64,000 bases of DNA from NCBI GenBank assembly GCA_003134815.1, contig PLCO01000015.1, forward strand, positions 138,107-202,106, written 5' to 3'. The position numbers were made by a program, and so were the translations under genes. Under the pieces are notes generated by a model. The model was not told the DNA's origin. It saw only the letters and a program-made list of their open reading frames with translations, and ran no database searches. Below, piece by piece: positions 40,157 to 48,465 of the stretch. Position 1 is the stretch's first letter; the number at the start of each line of letters is the position of its first letter. The stretch is from Acidobacteriaceae bacterium. Its GTDB lineage: Bacteria > Acidobacteriota > Terriglobia > Terriglobales > Acidobacteriaceae.

Positions 40157-41206
40157 TTGCCTAAAGAGATCGCACCTAAATCCGTCACCTACGCCGATGC
40201 GGGCGTGGACCTGCGCACCGGCGAACGCGCCAAGGAACGCATCAAGTATTTGGCGCAAAAGACATTTAACCGCAATGCGTTGGGCGGGATCGGAAGCTTT
40301 GGCGCTCTCTACCGGCTTGACATGCAGCGGTGGAAGAATCCCATCCTGGTCAGCTCGGCGGACGGCGTCGGCACCAAGCTCAAAGTGGCCTTTCAACTCG
40401 GCCTGCACCAGACCGTGGGCGTGGACCTGGTGAACCACTGCGTGAACGACATCGCCGTGCAGGGCGCAACTCCGCTCTTCTTTCTGGATTACCTGGCCAC
40501 CAGCAAGCTCGACGAAGACGTGGTCGAAAGCGTTGTCAGCGGCCTCGCCGACGCCTGCAAGGCGAACGCCTGCGTGCTCATCGGCGGCGAAACCGCGCAG
40601 ATGCCGGGATTCTATTCCGACGGCGAGTATGACCTGGCCGGTTTTATCGTTGGCGCCGTCGACCGCGACAAGATTGTCACGGGTGCTGGAATCAAAGCGG
40701 GCGACGTGCTCATCGGGCTGCCCTCAACGGGCCTGCACACCAATGGCTACTCGCTGGCGCGCAAGCTGTTGTTTGAGGTGGCCGGATACAAGGCCACGCA
40801 ATACGTCACTGCCATCAAAGAAAAGGCCGGCGCTGCGCTCTTGCGCACGCACCGCAGCTACCTGCATGTGATCCAGAAGCTAGTGACCGGCGGGTTCACC
40901 ACCGGCATGGCGCACATTACCGGCGGCGGCATCACGGAGAATCTTCCCCGCATCCTGCCCAAGGGAGTCACGGCGCAGGTTGAGATCGGATCATGGCCGG
41001 TGCTGCCCATCTTTGAGCACCTGCGGGAGCTGGGCAACATTCCGCAGGAAGAAATGATGCGCACGTTCAATATGGGCATCGGGCTCATTGCGGCCATTCC
41101 GGCGGCAAAGTTTACCCGCGCCAAAAACCTGCTCGACCGGTCAGAAGAGAAGTTCTACGTCATCGGCCGTGTGGTCAAAGGCGAGCGCCGGGTACAGTAC
41201 ACGTGA
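40157..41206 (+). CDS. purM: Phosphoribosylformylglycinamidine cyclo-ligase
   Basis: A 349-residue enzyme of purine synthesis that closes the imidazole ring to give AIR. The start is a TTG at 40157; no ATG or GTG closer to the family N-terminus fits better. Motifs: TYADAGVDLRTGERAKERIK, GGIGSFGALYRLD, LVSSADGVGTKLKVAF, GVDLVNHCVNDIAVQGATPLFFLDY, LIGGETAQMPGFY, and HITGGGITENLPRILP. It overlaps purN by 4 bases and so is translationally coupled to it. Confidence 0.95.
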   Translation: MPKEIAPKSVTYADAGVDLRTGERAKERIKYLAQKTFNRNALGGIGSFGALYRLDMQRWKNPILVSSADGVGTKLKVAFQLGLHQTVGVDLVNHCVNDIAVQGATPLFFLDYLATSKLDEDVVESVVSGLADACKANACVLIGGETAQMPGFYSDGEYDLAGFIVGAVDRDKIVTGAGIKAGDVLIGLPSTGLHTNGYSLARKLLFEVAGYKATQYVTAIKEKAGAALLRTHRSYLHVIQKLVTGGFTTGMAHITGGGITENLPRILPKGVTAQVEIGSWPVLPIFEHLRELGNIPQEEMMRTFNMGIGLIAAIPAAKFTRAKNLLDRSEEKFYVIGRVVKGERRVQYT

Positions 41207-41871
41207 GCGAGGGTGCGCCGGCATTACGCAAGCCCGCGTCGGCCGTTAGTAAGCCTGCCCGGCTCGGCATCCTCCTCTCCGGCCGCGGCTCCAACTTTCT
41301 TGCGATTGCCGAGTCCATTCGCACTGGCCGCCTGAAGGGCGTCGAGATCGCTGTCGTAATCTCGAACGTCGCCGACGCTCCCGGATTGGCCAAAGCCCGC
41401 GAAATGGGGCTGCCGACGGCAGTGTTCGAGTCGAAAGGCCGCAAGCGCGAAGAACACGACGCCGAGGTGACGGCCTGCCTGCGCGCGCACGCCGTGGACT
41501 TGGTCTGCCTCGCCGGCTACATGCGCCTTCTGTCGCCTCAGTTTGTAGCTGCGTTTCCCCATCGCATTCTCAATATTCATCCGTCGCTTCTGCCTGCGTT
41601 CCCAGGCCTCGAGGCGCAGGAGCAGGCATTCAACTACGGCGTCAAAATCGCGGGCTGCACCGTTCATTTTGTCGACGAGGAACTCGATCACGGCGCGATC
41701 GTCGTGCAGCGTGCCATTCCGGTGCTGGAGACAGATGACGAACATTCGCTCGCCCAGCGGATCCTTGCCGAAGAACACCTGGCGTACACCGAAGCAATTG
41801 CGCGCGTCGTCAGCGGCGAATATGAGGTCCGCGGGCGCCGGTACGTGAAGAAAGATGCGTTAAGAAAATAA
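41203..41871 (+). CDS. purN: Phosphoribosylglycinamide formyltransferase
   Basis: A 222-residue enzyme starting at GTG 41203, overlapping purM by 4 bases. It transfers a formyl group from 10-formyl-tetrahydrofolate to GAR. The family blocks are LGILLSGRGSNFLAIAESI, VVISNVADAPGLAKAREMG, LVCLAGYMRLLSPQFVAAFPHRILNIHPSLLPAFPGL with the catalytic Asn-His pair, and GCTVHFVDEELDHGAIVVQ with the catalytic Asp. A 20-residue N-terminal leader precedes the core. FolD, which supplies one-carbon folates, is also in the window. Confidence 0.94.
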   Translation: MSEGAPALRKPASAVSKPARLGILLSGRGSNFLAIAESIRTGRLKGVEIAVVISNVADAPGLAKAREMGLPTAVFESKGRKREEHDAEVTACLRAHAVDLVCLAGYMRLLSPQFVAAFPHRILNIHPSLLPAFPGLEAQEQAFNYGVKIAGCTVHFVDEELDHGAIVVQRAIPVLETDDEHSLAQRILAEEHLAYTEAIARVVSGEYEVRGRRYVKKDALRK

Positions 41872-42160
41872 TTTGCCCGCCGCTCTCGCGGTCGCGCCGC
41901 GAGACTGTCAAGCCTGCGATCCACTCCGATTCACCGCAAACGCCTGAATCTACGAGCCAAAAATCACCCGGCAAGTTTGCCGATCAATTCGCGCATTTTG
42001 CTAACCTGAATGCAGAATCACTCAAATCTTGTCGGGCTTCGCGCGGTGCCAGACTCCGAACCCGGAAGAAGAAATTAATGAAATAAAAAAACGCTCTATT
42101 TTCAGCGTAAAAACGAACTTAACTCTTTTGCAATCAACAAATCTACCTCAAAATCCTCGT

Positions 42161-42200
42161 CGTTTTTTATCGATTTTTCTCGTTTTTTATCGATTTTTGT
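42161..42200. repeat. 20-bp tandem duplication in an AT-rich block
   Basis: CGTTTTTTATCGATTTTTCT is followed at once by CGTTTTTTATCGATTTTTGT, 19 of 20 bases the same. It is in the most A+T-rich part of the region downstream of purN. Confidence 0.7.
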
Positions 42201-42771
42201 GCGCAAATCGGCCCTCTTCCGCCCCCAAAACGGCCCCAAACTGCCCGGCATTTCCGCGAGTTCGCGCCCGAACAGCCAGCCGGTCCGCACACGAATTCAA
42301 ACCTCACCAAACGGGCCGCAAAGGCAGCGAACAGCCCCGATTTTGCCACTCCTCGAATCTTGTCAAGGGGGTCGCCCACAATATTTGTTGTAAGTCCATT
42401 ATTCTTCAACAACTCACAGCAAGACCAAGTTTGCCGGTAATTTGCCCCAAATAGCTTAACCTTAAAAACAATCAGACAAACCACGGACATGCCGAGCCGG
42501 GCGAATGAGTTCGCCGTCCCAGGCGCGGTTCTTTGAGCACCCGTGTCCCTTCCTTGGCGTGAGAAGGGCTCTTGCGGTGCTGCCATTGAACTGCGCGCGC
42601 GGGAGGGCGCCGGGGCTTCGGGACCGTTTTTGTCTGCACAGGGCAGCTCTCCACTCGATGCCAGACCGGAACCACGGCAACATCGAGACTTTGAGGGCTG
42701 CTCGGGCAATGCGCATGGCCGGTGGGCGACGAGACAACTCCGTCGCGCCGGCCGTGCGCACGAAAAACTAC

Positions 42772-42882
42772 AGCAGAATCCGAGTAGATGTACCCCGGAT
42801 GCACCTCGCCTGAGTGGCTTTTTCAACAAGAAAAAGCCACCCTGCACGGTTCCAGAGAGGGCACTGTTACTCGAATTCTGCT
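42772..42882. repeat. 111-bp inverted-repeat element, copy 2
   Basis: It starts AGCAGAATCCGAG and ends CTCGAATTCTGCT, an imperfect terminal inverted repeat, and has the same central hairpin GTGGCTTTTTC-AACAA-GAAAAAGCCAC at 42814-42840 as copy 1 (29130-29240). Length is identical and most positions match. It lies about 90 bases before the gene at 42971. Confidence 0.85.
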
Positions 42883-42970
42883 CTAGAGGCGCAAGTTTAC
42901 CGATTCAATACGATCCCGACCGCGGCGCAAAAAAACGCGGCACGGAAGAACCACGGAGGACTGTCGAACA

Positions 42971-43864
42971 ATGAACTTCATCAAGAACATCTGGAATCAT
43001 CCGAAGACGTCGGCGGCGGGGCTGCTCATCGCAGTCGCGAGCGTTGCCGGAGTGTTGTCGCAGCAGGGCATTGCGCTGGGCAAAGTGGGAACGGGAACAG
43101 CAGTGTCGCTGGCGAGCGCGCTGGCCACGGCGTTGCTGGGGCTCATGGCGAAGGACCCCTCTTCGGCATCCAGTCCGGCATCCAGTCCGGCAACAAGTCC
43201 AGTAACGAATTCCCCCTCCGGCGCCTCGTCCGGCGCCTCGGCCAGCGCGCAGGCAAGGCTGGGCGCGTGGATGCTGATTGCGCTCACGATTCCGCTGCCG
43301 TGGATGCAGGGCTGCACCGCCGCAGGCGTGGCCCAGAACATTGTCACGTGGACACCGGCGCTGCAAAGTGCGGTGGCCACGGTGGACTCGACCGCGGCGC
43401 TCCTGGCGCCAACCGATGCGCCGATTTTCGCTGCCGCAACCATCGGCTTCGACGCGGCCAGCAATCTGCTGGTGGCGCAGGCCAAGGCCTATCTGGCCAA
43501 TCCCTCGGCAAGCGTTCTGGCGCAACTGCAGAACCAGATCGTGACTCTGCAGCAGCAAATCAATACGGCGCTGTTACAGACGGCAAAGATTATGGATGTA
43601 AATAGCCAGCAACACGCGCTGGCGGCTATTCAGGGAGTAGGCACAATTGTCGTCGCGATTCTCGCGCTCGTGCAGACCATCTCAAGCAAAGCGAAGGTGG
43701 CGCAGATGGCGGCTGCATCCGGCGTCAAACTCGCGGCGGTCGAGCCGTATTTAGATGAGTCGCGCTCGGCGCAGATTGTCGCCGCGCACTACAACGAGCC
43801 AGTAGAAGTGGCCCGTGCGCAGGTGGTGCGAGCGGAGCTTGTGGAGATCCAGGCAGGCTTTTAA
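42971..43864 (+). CDS. Unknown protein: N-terminal membrane module joined to a lipoprotein-like domain
   Basis: A 297-residue protein. Residues 1-60 (FIKNIWNHPKTSAAGLLIAVASVAGVL, then TAVSLASALATALLGLMAK) look like a small two-helix membrane module of the kind seen in holin-like or phage-associated proteins. A Ser/Pro/Ala linker with SPAS/SPAT repeats follows, then LGAWMLIALTIPLPWMQGCT, which reads as an internal lipoprotein signal with Cys near 114. The remainder is Ala/Gln-rich and helical (LAQLQNQIVTLQQQINTALLQ) with one more hydrophobic segment. I do not recognise the full protein. The unusual order suggests fusion of two genes. It lies after the long non-coding region. Confidence 0.55.
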   Translation: MNFIKNIWNHPKTSAAGLLIAVASVAGVLSQQGIALGKVGTGTAVSLASALATALLGLMAKDPSSASSPASSPATSPVTNSPSGASSGASASAQARLGAWMLIALTIPLPWMQGCTAAGVAQNIVTWTPALQSAVATVDSTAALLAPTDAPIFAAATIGFDAASNLLVAQAKAYLANPSASVLAQLQNQIVTLQQQINTALLQTAKIMDVNSQQHALAAIQGVGTIVVAILALVQTISSKAKVAQMAAASGVKLAAVEPYLDESRSAQIVAAHYNEPVEVARAQVVRAELVEIQAGF

Positions 43865-43969
43865 GGGCCACGAAACGCTTCATCAAACGGAATCGGGCCG
43901 CTTCCAGACTGAAGCGGCCCGGAAATGACTGGCCCAAAAATTCTGCCATTTCATCCGCAGATTTCCCGC

Positions 43970-45133
43970 CTAAATGTTCGTGCCCTTCGCTTCTCCCAGA
44001 ATTAGTTTGACAGTCATCTGTTTCTTGCCGCGCACGATGACGACGCTGATGGTATCGCCCGCTTGGTGCTTATCCATGATGGCGCTGATGTCCTCGGGAT
44101 CGGTGATCTCGTGACCGTCAATGGCCACAATAAGATCGCCGCCGAGCACAATCGGCGTGTTGCCCACATAAGCCTGTTCATTGCCGCCACGCAGCCCGGC
44201 GCGTTCGGCTGCTCCACCGGGAACGACGCGCTGGATGAGAACGCCTGAATCAGCGGCGAGTCCCATTTGCGACGCTAGGTCCGGGCCAATCGCATACGAC
44301 ACAATGCCCAGTGACGGCCGCTTCACTTTGCCATACCGGATCAGGTCAGCGAGCACCGCCTTTGCGGTATTGATCGGAATGGCAAAGCCAATTCCCGAAC
44401 TCTGGTCGGCGCCGTTCGAGGCGATCATGGTGTTGATCCCGATGACCTCGCCGGAAGAGTTCAGCAGCGGGCCGCCGGAGTTGCCTGGATTGATCGCCGC
44501 GTCGGTCTGGATGGCGTCTTCGATGGGCGCGCCATCCTGGTTTCGAATCGACCGGATGGAGCTGATAATGCCGCGTGTCATCGTCCCGCTCAGCCCGAAC
44601 GGATTGCCGATTGCGTAGACTTTCTGGCCGACATTGAGCTGCGAGGAGTCAGCGAGCGTCACAGCCTGGAGATCGGGCGCGTCGATCTGCAGCAGTGCAA
44701 GATCGTGAACCTTGTCGGTGCCGACGACACGCGCAGGATACCGGCGCTTGTTTGAAAGCATCACCTCGATGCCGCGATTCGCGCCGTCGACCACGTGAAA
44801 GTTGGTGAGAATGTGGCCCGATTTATCGAGGATGAATCCCGAACCCTGGCCCTGCTGTGGCACGGTTCCGTAGAAGAAGTCGAACACCAGAGTGGTAGAA
44901 GTGATGTTCACCACAGATGGCAGAACTTTTTTGTAGATGGCAATATTGTTCTGCTCTTCCGCATCGTAAGCGGGCGCGGCGTGAGCTTCAGTCAGTTCGA
45001 GCGGCGAGTTCGATCCATCGGACCCGATAAGCGCAGGGTGGCTCCAGGAAAAACCCGGCTGGAAATGGGTGGTGACGAACCAGAATCCGCCCACCAAGAG
45101 CAAAACGATGATGAGAATACGGGTCAGTCTCAT
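43970..45133 (-). CDS. HtrA/DegP-type trypsin-like serine protease with PDZ domain
   Basis: A 387-residue periplasmic quality-control protease anchored by an N-terminal membrane segment (ILIIVLLLVGGFWFVTT). The catalytic triad is His in LTNFHVVDGAN, Asp in KVHDLALLQID and Ser in INPGNSGGPLLN. A single PDZ domain follows (SGVLIQRVVPGGAAERAGL ... GGDLIVAIDGHEI). It should degrade misfolded or cleave regulatory envelope proteins, possibly DegS-like given one PDZ and one anchor. It is downstream of coaE and folD on the same strand, with an 84-base gap to coaE, and could be read separately. Confidence 0.93.
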   Translation of the reverse strand: MRLTRILIIVLLLVGGFWFVTTHFQPGFSWSHPALIGSDGSNSPLELTEAHAAPAYDAEEQNNIAIYKKVLPSVVNITSTTLVFDFFYGTVPQQGQGSGFILDKSGHILTNFHVVDGANRGIEVMLSNKRRYPARVVGTDKVHDLALLQIDAPDLQAVTLADSSQLNVGQKVYAIGNPFGLSGTMTRGIISSIRSIRNQDGAPIEDAIQTDAAINPGNSGGPLLNSSGEVIGINTMIASNGADQSSGIGFAIPINTAKAVLADLIRYGKVKRPSLGIVSYAIGPDLASQMGLAADSGVLIQRVVPGGAAERAGLRGGNEQAYVGNTPIVLGGDLIVAIDGHEITDPEDISAIMDKHQAGDTISVVIVRGKKQMTVKLILGEAKGTNI

Positions 45134-45217
45134 AGTTTGTCGACCTGAAAGACCTTCCTGATGTTTTTACGAATGCAAAGGGGCAAAGTTCCCGCGCGTA
45201 AAGCGCAACCGCTTCTC

Positions 45218-45913
45218 TTATTCTAGTGACAACTTCTGCCCAGTTTTGTTGCTCTCGGCCTTGAGTCGCGGCCACAGAGCCAGGACCTGAGCGCAAAGCG
45301 CCGCGATATCGCCCGAATTATCAAGCACATAATCAGCCTGGGCGGCTTTTTCGGCATCGGAAATCTGGTGCGACAGCCGGACGCGAGCGTCGGCTGCAAT
45401 AGCGTCGCGATTAGCCGAGTCGGGTGCAACCCGGGCGGCATAGCGAGCGATTTTGGCGTCGTCCGGCGCGGTAATCACGATGACGCGATCGATGCGGCGG
45501 CGCCAGTCTGCCAATGGGCCTTTTGTTTCGCCGCGAGCGAGTGCGTCGCGCGCGACTTCAAAGATCAGCGCCGATTCGAGGACGGCGACGGCGGCTGGGT
45601 CGTGCGCGAAGACCTCTTCCATCCAGCGGCGCTGAGCCTCGATCACGGGCGGATGGACGATGGCGTTCAGCTCCTGCAGGCGGCCGTGGCGAAATGCGAG
45701 GTCGGCGAGGCGAGCGCGATTGAGATGACTGTCTGGGCCGACGACATCGGGGCCGAACCGCGCGACGATCTTGTCGTAGACTTCGTGGCCCGGCTCCATG
45801 ACCTCGCGGCCGAGTACGTCGGCCTCGATAACCTGCGCGCCGAGTTCGCGCAGCATTGCAGCGACAGTGCTCTTGCCGCTGCCCAGGCCGCCGGTGAGGC
45901 CGACGCGGAGCAT
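45218..45913 (-). CDS. coaE: Dephospho-CoA kinase
   Basis: A 231-residue P-loop kinase that performs the last step of coenzyme A synthesis. LRVGLTGGLGSGKSTVAAMLRELG holds the Walker A motif; VIEADVLGREVMEPG, HPPVIEAQRRWMEE, VAVLESALIFEVA and RVRLSHQISDAEKAAQADYVLDNSG are diagnostic. It is 3 bases from the end of folD on the same strand, so the two are co-transcribed. panBC in this window feed the same pathway. An insertion of about 10 residues (ARGETKGPLADWRRR) lies in the middle. Confidence 0.94.
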   Translation of the reverse strand: MLRVGLTGGLGSGKSTVAAMLRELGAQVIEADVLGREVMEPGHEVYDKIVARFGPDVVGPDSHLNRARLADLAFRHGRLQELNAIVHPPVIEAQRRWMEEVFAHDPAAVAVLESALIFEVARDALARGETKGPLADWRRRIDRVIVITAPDDAKIARYAARVAPDSANRDAIAADARVRLSHQISDAEKAAQADYVLDNSGDIAALCAQVLALWPRLKAESNKTGQKLSLE

Positions 45914-45916
45914 CGG

Positions 45917-46846
45917 CTAGATCCCCCGCCCAGGCAATCCACGTCTCATGCGGGCTGCGCGCACGGTGTTAGCCATCAGCATGGCAATGGTCAGCAGACC
46001 CACGCCCCCCGGCACCGGCGTGTAGGCGCCTGCGAGCTCGAATGCCCTGGGATCGATGTCGCCGACAACGACAGATCCGCGTTTGGCAAAGGCTGCCTCG
46101 CGCTTGGCGTTGCCCTTGAAGAAGCGATCAAATTCTTCACGCGTCGTGAGGCGGTTGATACCAACGTCGATGAGCGTGGCGCCGGGCTTGACCATCTCCG
46201 GCGTGATGAAGCCGGGGCGACCAATGGCTGCGACAAGAATATCGGCCTGCTTTGTAATTTCAGGAAGATCGCGCGTCTTCGAGTGGCAAATTGTCACGGT
46301 CGCATTCTGATGCAGCAAAAGCATGGCAGCGGGCTTGCCGACAATGTCGCTGCGGCCGACGACGACGGCATGTTGGCCGGCAATGGGAATGTTGCTGCGC
46401 TTCAAGATCTCAATAACGCCCGCAGGCGTGCAGGGCGCGAGCGCCGGGCGGCCAGCGAGCAGGCGGCCTGCATTCATGGGATGAAAGCCGTCGACGTCCT
46501 TCGCGGGATCGACGGCGTCGAGGAGGGCCTTCGAGTCTACCTGCGGCGGGAGCGGCAACTGAATGAGGATGCCGTCGATGTCGTCGCGCGCGTTGAGTTG
46601 GGCGATGAGCGCGAGCATCTCTTCGGTGGTAACGGTGTCGGGCGGGGTGACGAGGTCGCTGTGTAGGCCAAGCTCGGCGCAAGCCTGCACCTTGCTGCGG
46701 ACGTAGATTTGCGAGGCAGCAACGTCGCCGACGAGCACGGCGGCAAGCCCCGGCTTGATGCCGCGGGCGGCGAGCGTGCGGACCTCTTCGGCCACTTCCT
46801 GCTTAATGGCTGCGGCAATGGCCGCGCCGTCGAGAATCTTTGGCAT
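45917..46846 (-). CDS. folD: Bifunctional methylenetetrahydrofolate dehydrogenase/cyclohydrolase
   Basis: A 309-residue enzyme from ATG 46846, preceded by GGAGCGAAG. It interconverts methylene- and formyl-tetrahydrofolate with NADP. Motifs: GLAAVLVGDVAASQIYVRSKVQACAELGL with the catalytic Lys region, GILIQLPLPPQVD, PCTPAGVIEILKR, AVVVGRSDIVGKPAAMLLLHQNATVTICHS, and TPVPGGVGLLTIAMLM. It is followed by coaE 3 bases later. The C-terminal RAARMRRGLPGRGI is a basic extension. Confidence 0.95.
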   Translation of the reverse strand: MPKILDGAAIAAAIKQEVAEEVRTLAARGIKPGLAAVLVGDVAASQIYVRSKVQACAELGLHSDLVTPPDTVTTEEMLALIAQLNARDDIDGILIQLPLPPQVDSKALLDAVDPAKDVDGFHPMNAGRLLAGRPALAPCTPAGVIEILKRSNIPIAGQHAVVVGRSDIVGKPAAMLLLHQNATVTICHSKTRDLPEITKQADILVAAIGRPGFITPEMVKPGATLIDVGINRLTTREEFDRFFKGNAKREAAFAKRGSVVVGDIDPRAFELAGAYTPVPGGVGLLTIAMLMANTVRAARMRRGLPGRGI

Positions 46847-47115
46847 TCTTCGCTCCAAAGTTCATGGTATCGCTTCGGTTCGGGCCCGCGGCGCTTGCTG
46901 GGCGCAAGCGTATGGATCAGCCGTCGAGGGGTGAAGCGGACCTTTGCGATCAATGCCCGACGTGCCCCCGGCGTGCCTTGCGTCACATGGATTCGTGAGC
47001 AGGCTCACATACAGCCCCGCATTGCGTGCCTAGCGTCGAAGGTACTGGAAGTGTGCCAAATCACACGACGGATCACATCCCGCTTCCGGCAGTTGCTGTG
47101 CGGAGAGAGCGCCTG

Positions 47116-47637
47116 ATGAGCGGTATGAAGGATGCGGGACATCTTTTCCGGTTTGCGGGGCTTTTCGTTCTCGCATTTCTGGTGTTTCTGGTGGTGCGCA
47201 CATACGTGGTGCCCAAAAGTTTTGGGGAGTATGGGCACTATCGCGGAGCAGCGATCGGTGAGATTGCGTCGCGCCCGATAAAGTTTGCGGGGCACCAGAC
47301 CTGCGAGACCTGCCACGCGGATATTGCCGACACCAAGACGAAGGGCGCGCATGCGCACGTGAACTGCGAAGCTTGTCACGGGGCGCTGGCGGCGCATGCC
47401 GACGATCCCATGACGGTGACGCCGGTGAAACCGGACACGGCGGTGCTGTGCGCGCAATGCCACACGGCCAGCGCAGCCAAGCCCAAGGACTTTCCGCAGG
47501 TGGACCCGGCGGATCACTCGGGCGGCGTTCCGTGCGAGACCTGCCACAACCCCCATAGCCCGATCATCGGTTCGGATTCAGGCGCAAGCGCGGGTTCAGG
47601 CTCCAGCGCGAAAACGGCGAAGGGAGGCGCGAAATGA
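47116..47637 (+). CDS. Membrane-anchored tetrahaem cytochrome c
   Basis: A 173-residue protein from ATG 47116. An N-terminal membrane anchor (LFRFAGLFVLAFLVFLVVRTYVV) is followed by four CxxCH haem sites: CETCH 63-67, CEACH 84-88, CAQCH 112-116, CETCH 140-144. His residues between sites (for example HADI, HAHVN, HGA) can be sixth ligands. The tail is Gly/Ser/Ala-rich. It overlaps the ferredoxin gene by 4 bases, and an NrfD gene follows, so the three encode a membrane electron-transfer module: cytochrome outside, iron-sulphur subunit at its side, NrfD in the membrane for quinone exchange. There is no molybdopterin or nitrite reductase subunit beside it. Confidence 0.88.
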   Translation: MSGMKDAGHLFRFAGLFVLAFLVFLVVRTYVVPKSFGEYGHYRGAAIGEIASRPIKFAGHQTCETCHADIADTKTKGAHAHVNCEACHGALAAHADDPMTVTPVKPDTAVLCAQCHTASAAKPKDFPQVDPADHSGGVPCETCHNPHSPIIGSDSGASAGSGSSAKTAKGGAK

Positions 47638-48368
47638 ACATCAGCCGGCGTCATTTGATGATCCTTTTGCCGGCGGCGGCCGTGGCGTGGAAACACGTCC
47701 TGGCCGGGACACCGGCGGACTCGCCGAACTACCAGATGAGCGAGCACTGGTGGGGCATGCTGATCGATATTCCCAAGTGCATTGGTTGCGGCAACTGCGT
47801 GCGCGCCTGCCAGACGGAGAACGACGTGCCGGATGGATTCTTCCGCACCTGGGTGGAGCGGTATCACCGGTCGGACTGGCATCTTGAGAATCCCGAAGTG
47901 ATCTCGCCCGACGGCGGCAAAGAGGGATTTCCGGAGGTGCAGGCAGGCGAAGAAGGGATGTTCTTCTTTGTTCCCAAGATGTGCAACCACTGCGCGGATT
48001 CGCCCTGCACGCAGGTGTGTCCCGTGGGCGCGACGTTTATCGCCCCGGACGGAGTGGTACTGATCGACCCAGAATACTGCCTGGGCTGCGCCTACTGCGT
48101 ACAGGCTTGCCCGTACGGATGCCGCTATATTCATCCCACCAAGAAAGTCGCGGACAAGTGCACGCTGTGCTACCACCGGATCACCAAGGGACTGACGACT
48201 GCCTGCTGCGAGGCATGTCCGACGGGAGCTCGGCAATTGGCCGACCTGAAGAATCCCAATGATCCGATTCACGAATTTCTAAAGACCCACACGGTGCAGG
48301 TGTTGAAGCCGCAGATGGCCACCGGAGCGAAGGCCTTTTATAACGGGCTGGATGGGTCGGTGCGGTAA
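47634..48368 (+). CDS. Four-cluster ferredoxin subunit (NrfC/PsrB/HybA type)
   Basis: A 244-residue protein that overlaps the cytochrome gene by 4 bases. An N-terminal SRRHLMILLPAAAVAWKHVLAG reads as an export signal with a degenerate twin-arginine. The four cysteine clusters are CIGCGNCVRAC, CNHCADSPCTQVC, CLGCAYCVQACPYGC and CTLCYHRITKGLTTACCEAC, each for a 4Fe-4S centre. It should relay electrons between the multihaem cytochrome and the NrfD quinone site, or to an unlinked catalytic subunit. 97 bases separate it from nrfD, and that gap contains heptanucleotide arrays. Confidence 0.92.
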   Translation: MNISRRHLMILLPAAAVAWKHVLAGTPADSPNYQMSEHWWGMLIDIPKCIGCGNCVRACQTENDVPDGFFRTWVERYHRSDWHLENPEVISPDGGKEGFPEVQAGEEGMFFFVPKMCNHCADSPCTQVCPVGATFIAPDGVVLIDPEYCLGCAYCVQACPYGCRYIHPTKKVADKCTLCYHRITKGLTTACCEACPTGARQLADLKNPNDPIHEFLKTHTVQVLKPQMATGAKAFYNGLDGSVR

Positions 48369-48372
48369 CTGC

Positions 48373-48462
48373 AGCTTCTAGCTGCTAGCTGAAAGGTGCG
48401 GCGGGAAGCCGATGTGGCGGAATCACGGGGGACAAGCTGAATGCTAAAGGCTGGGAGCTAAT
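48373..48462. repeat. Two heptanucleotide tandem arrays between ferredoxin and nrfD genes
   Basis: The first array is AGCTTCT, AGCTGCT, AGCTGAA, AGGTGCG (48373-48400). The second is AGCTGAA, TGCTAAA, GGCTGGG, AGCTAAT (48435-48462). Both keep a 7-base period and share an xGCTxxx core. They fill most of the space between the two genes, starting 4 bases after one stop and ending 3 bases before the next ATG. Confidence 0.7.
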
Positions 48463-48465
48463 TCG

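Larger units (their letters stand above)
41872..42970. other. 1.1-kb non-coding region with AT-rich block and repeats
   Basis: No convincing gene. From about 42045 to 42210 the DNA is strikingly A+T-rich for this genome, with T runs and a 20-base tandem duplication at 42161-42200. A second A+T-rich block lies around 42370-42480. Bases 42490-42770 are GC-rich without family-like frames. The 111-bp repeat copy 2 follows at 42772-42882. Open frames of 60-220 codons on both strands are Ser/Pro/Arg-rich and were judged chance. Confidence 0.55.

Noticed and set aside
42029..42454. 141-codon open frame in the AT-rich region after purN
   Set aside because: Composition is Ser/Pro/Lys-rich with no domain, it crosses the tandem repeat, and overlapping frames on the other strand are equally open. 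No ribosome-binding site.
42505..42974. Several open frames of 100-140 codons on the plus strand before the gene at 42971
   Set aside because: They run through the 111-bp repeat and read its hairpin (FFNKKKPP); the same phrase occurs in frames at the first copy. They are by-products of the repeat.
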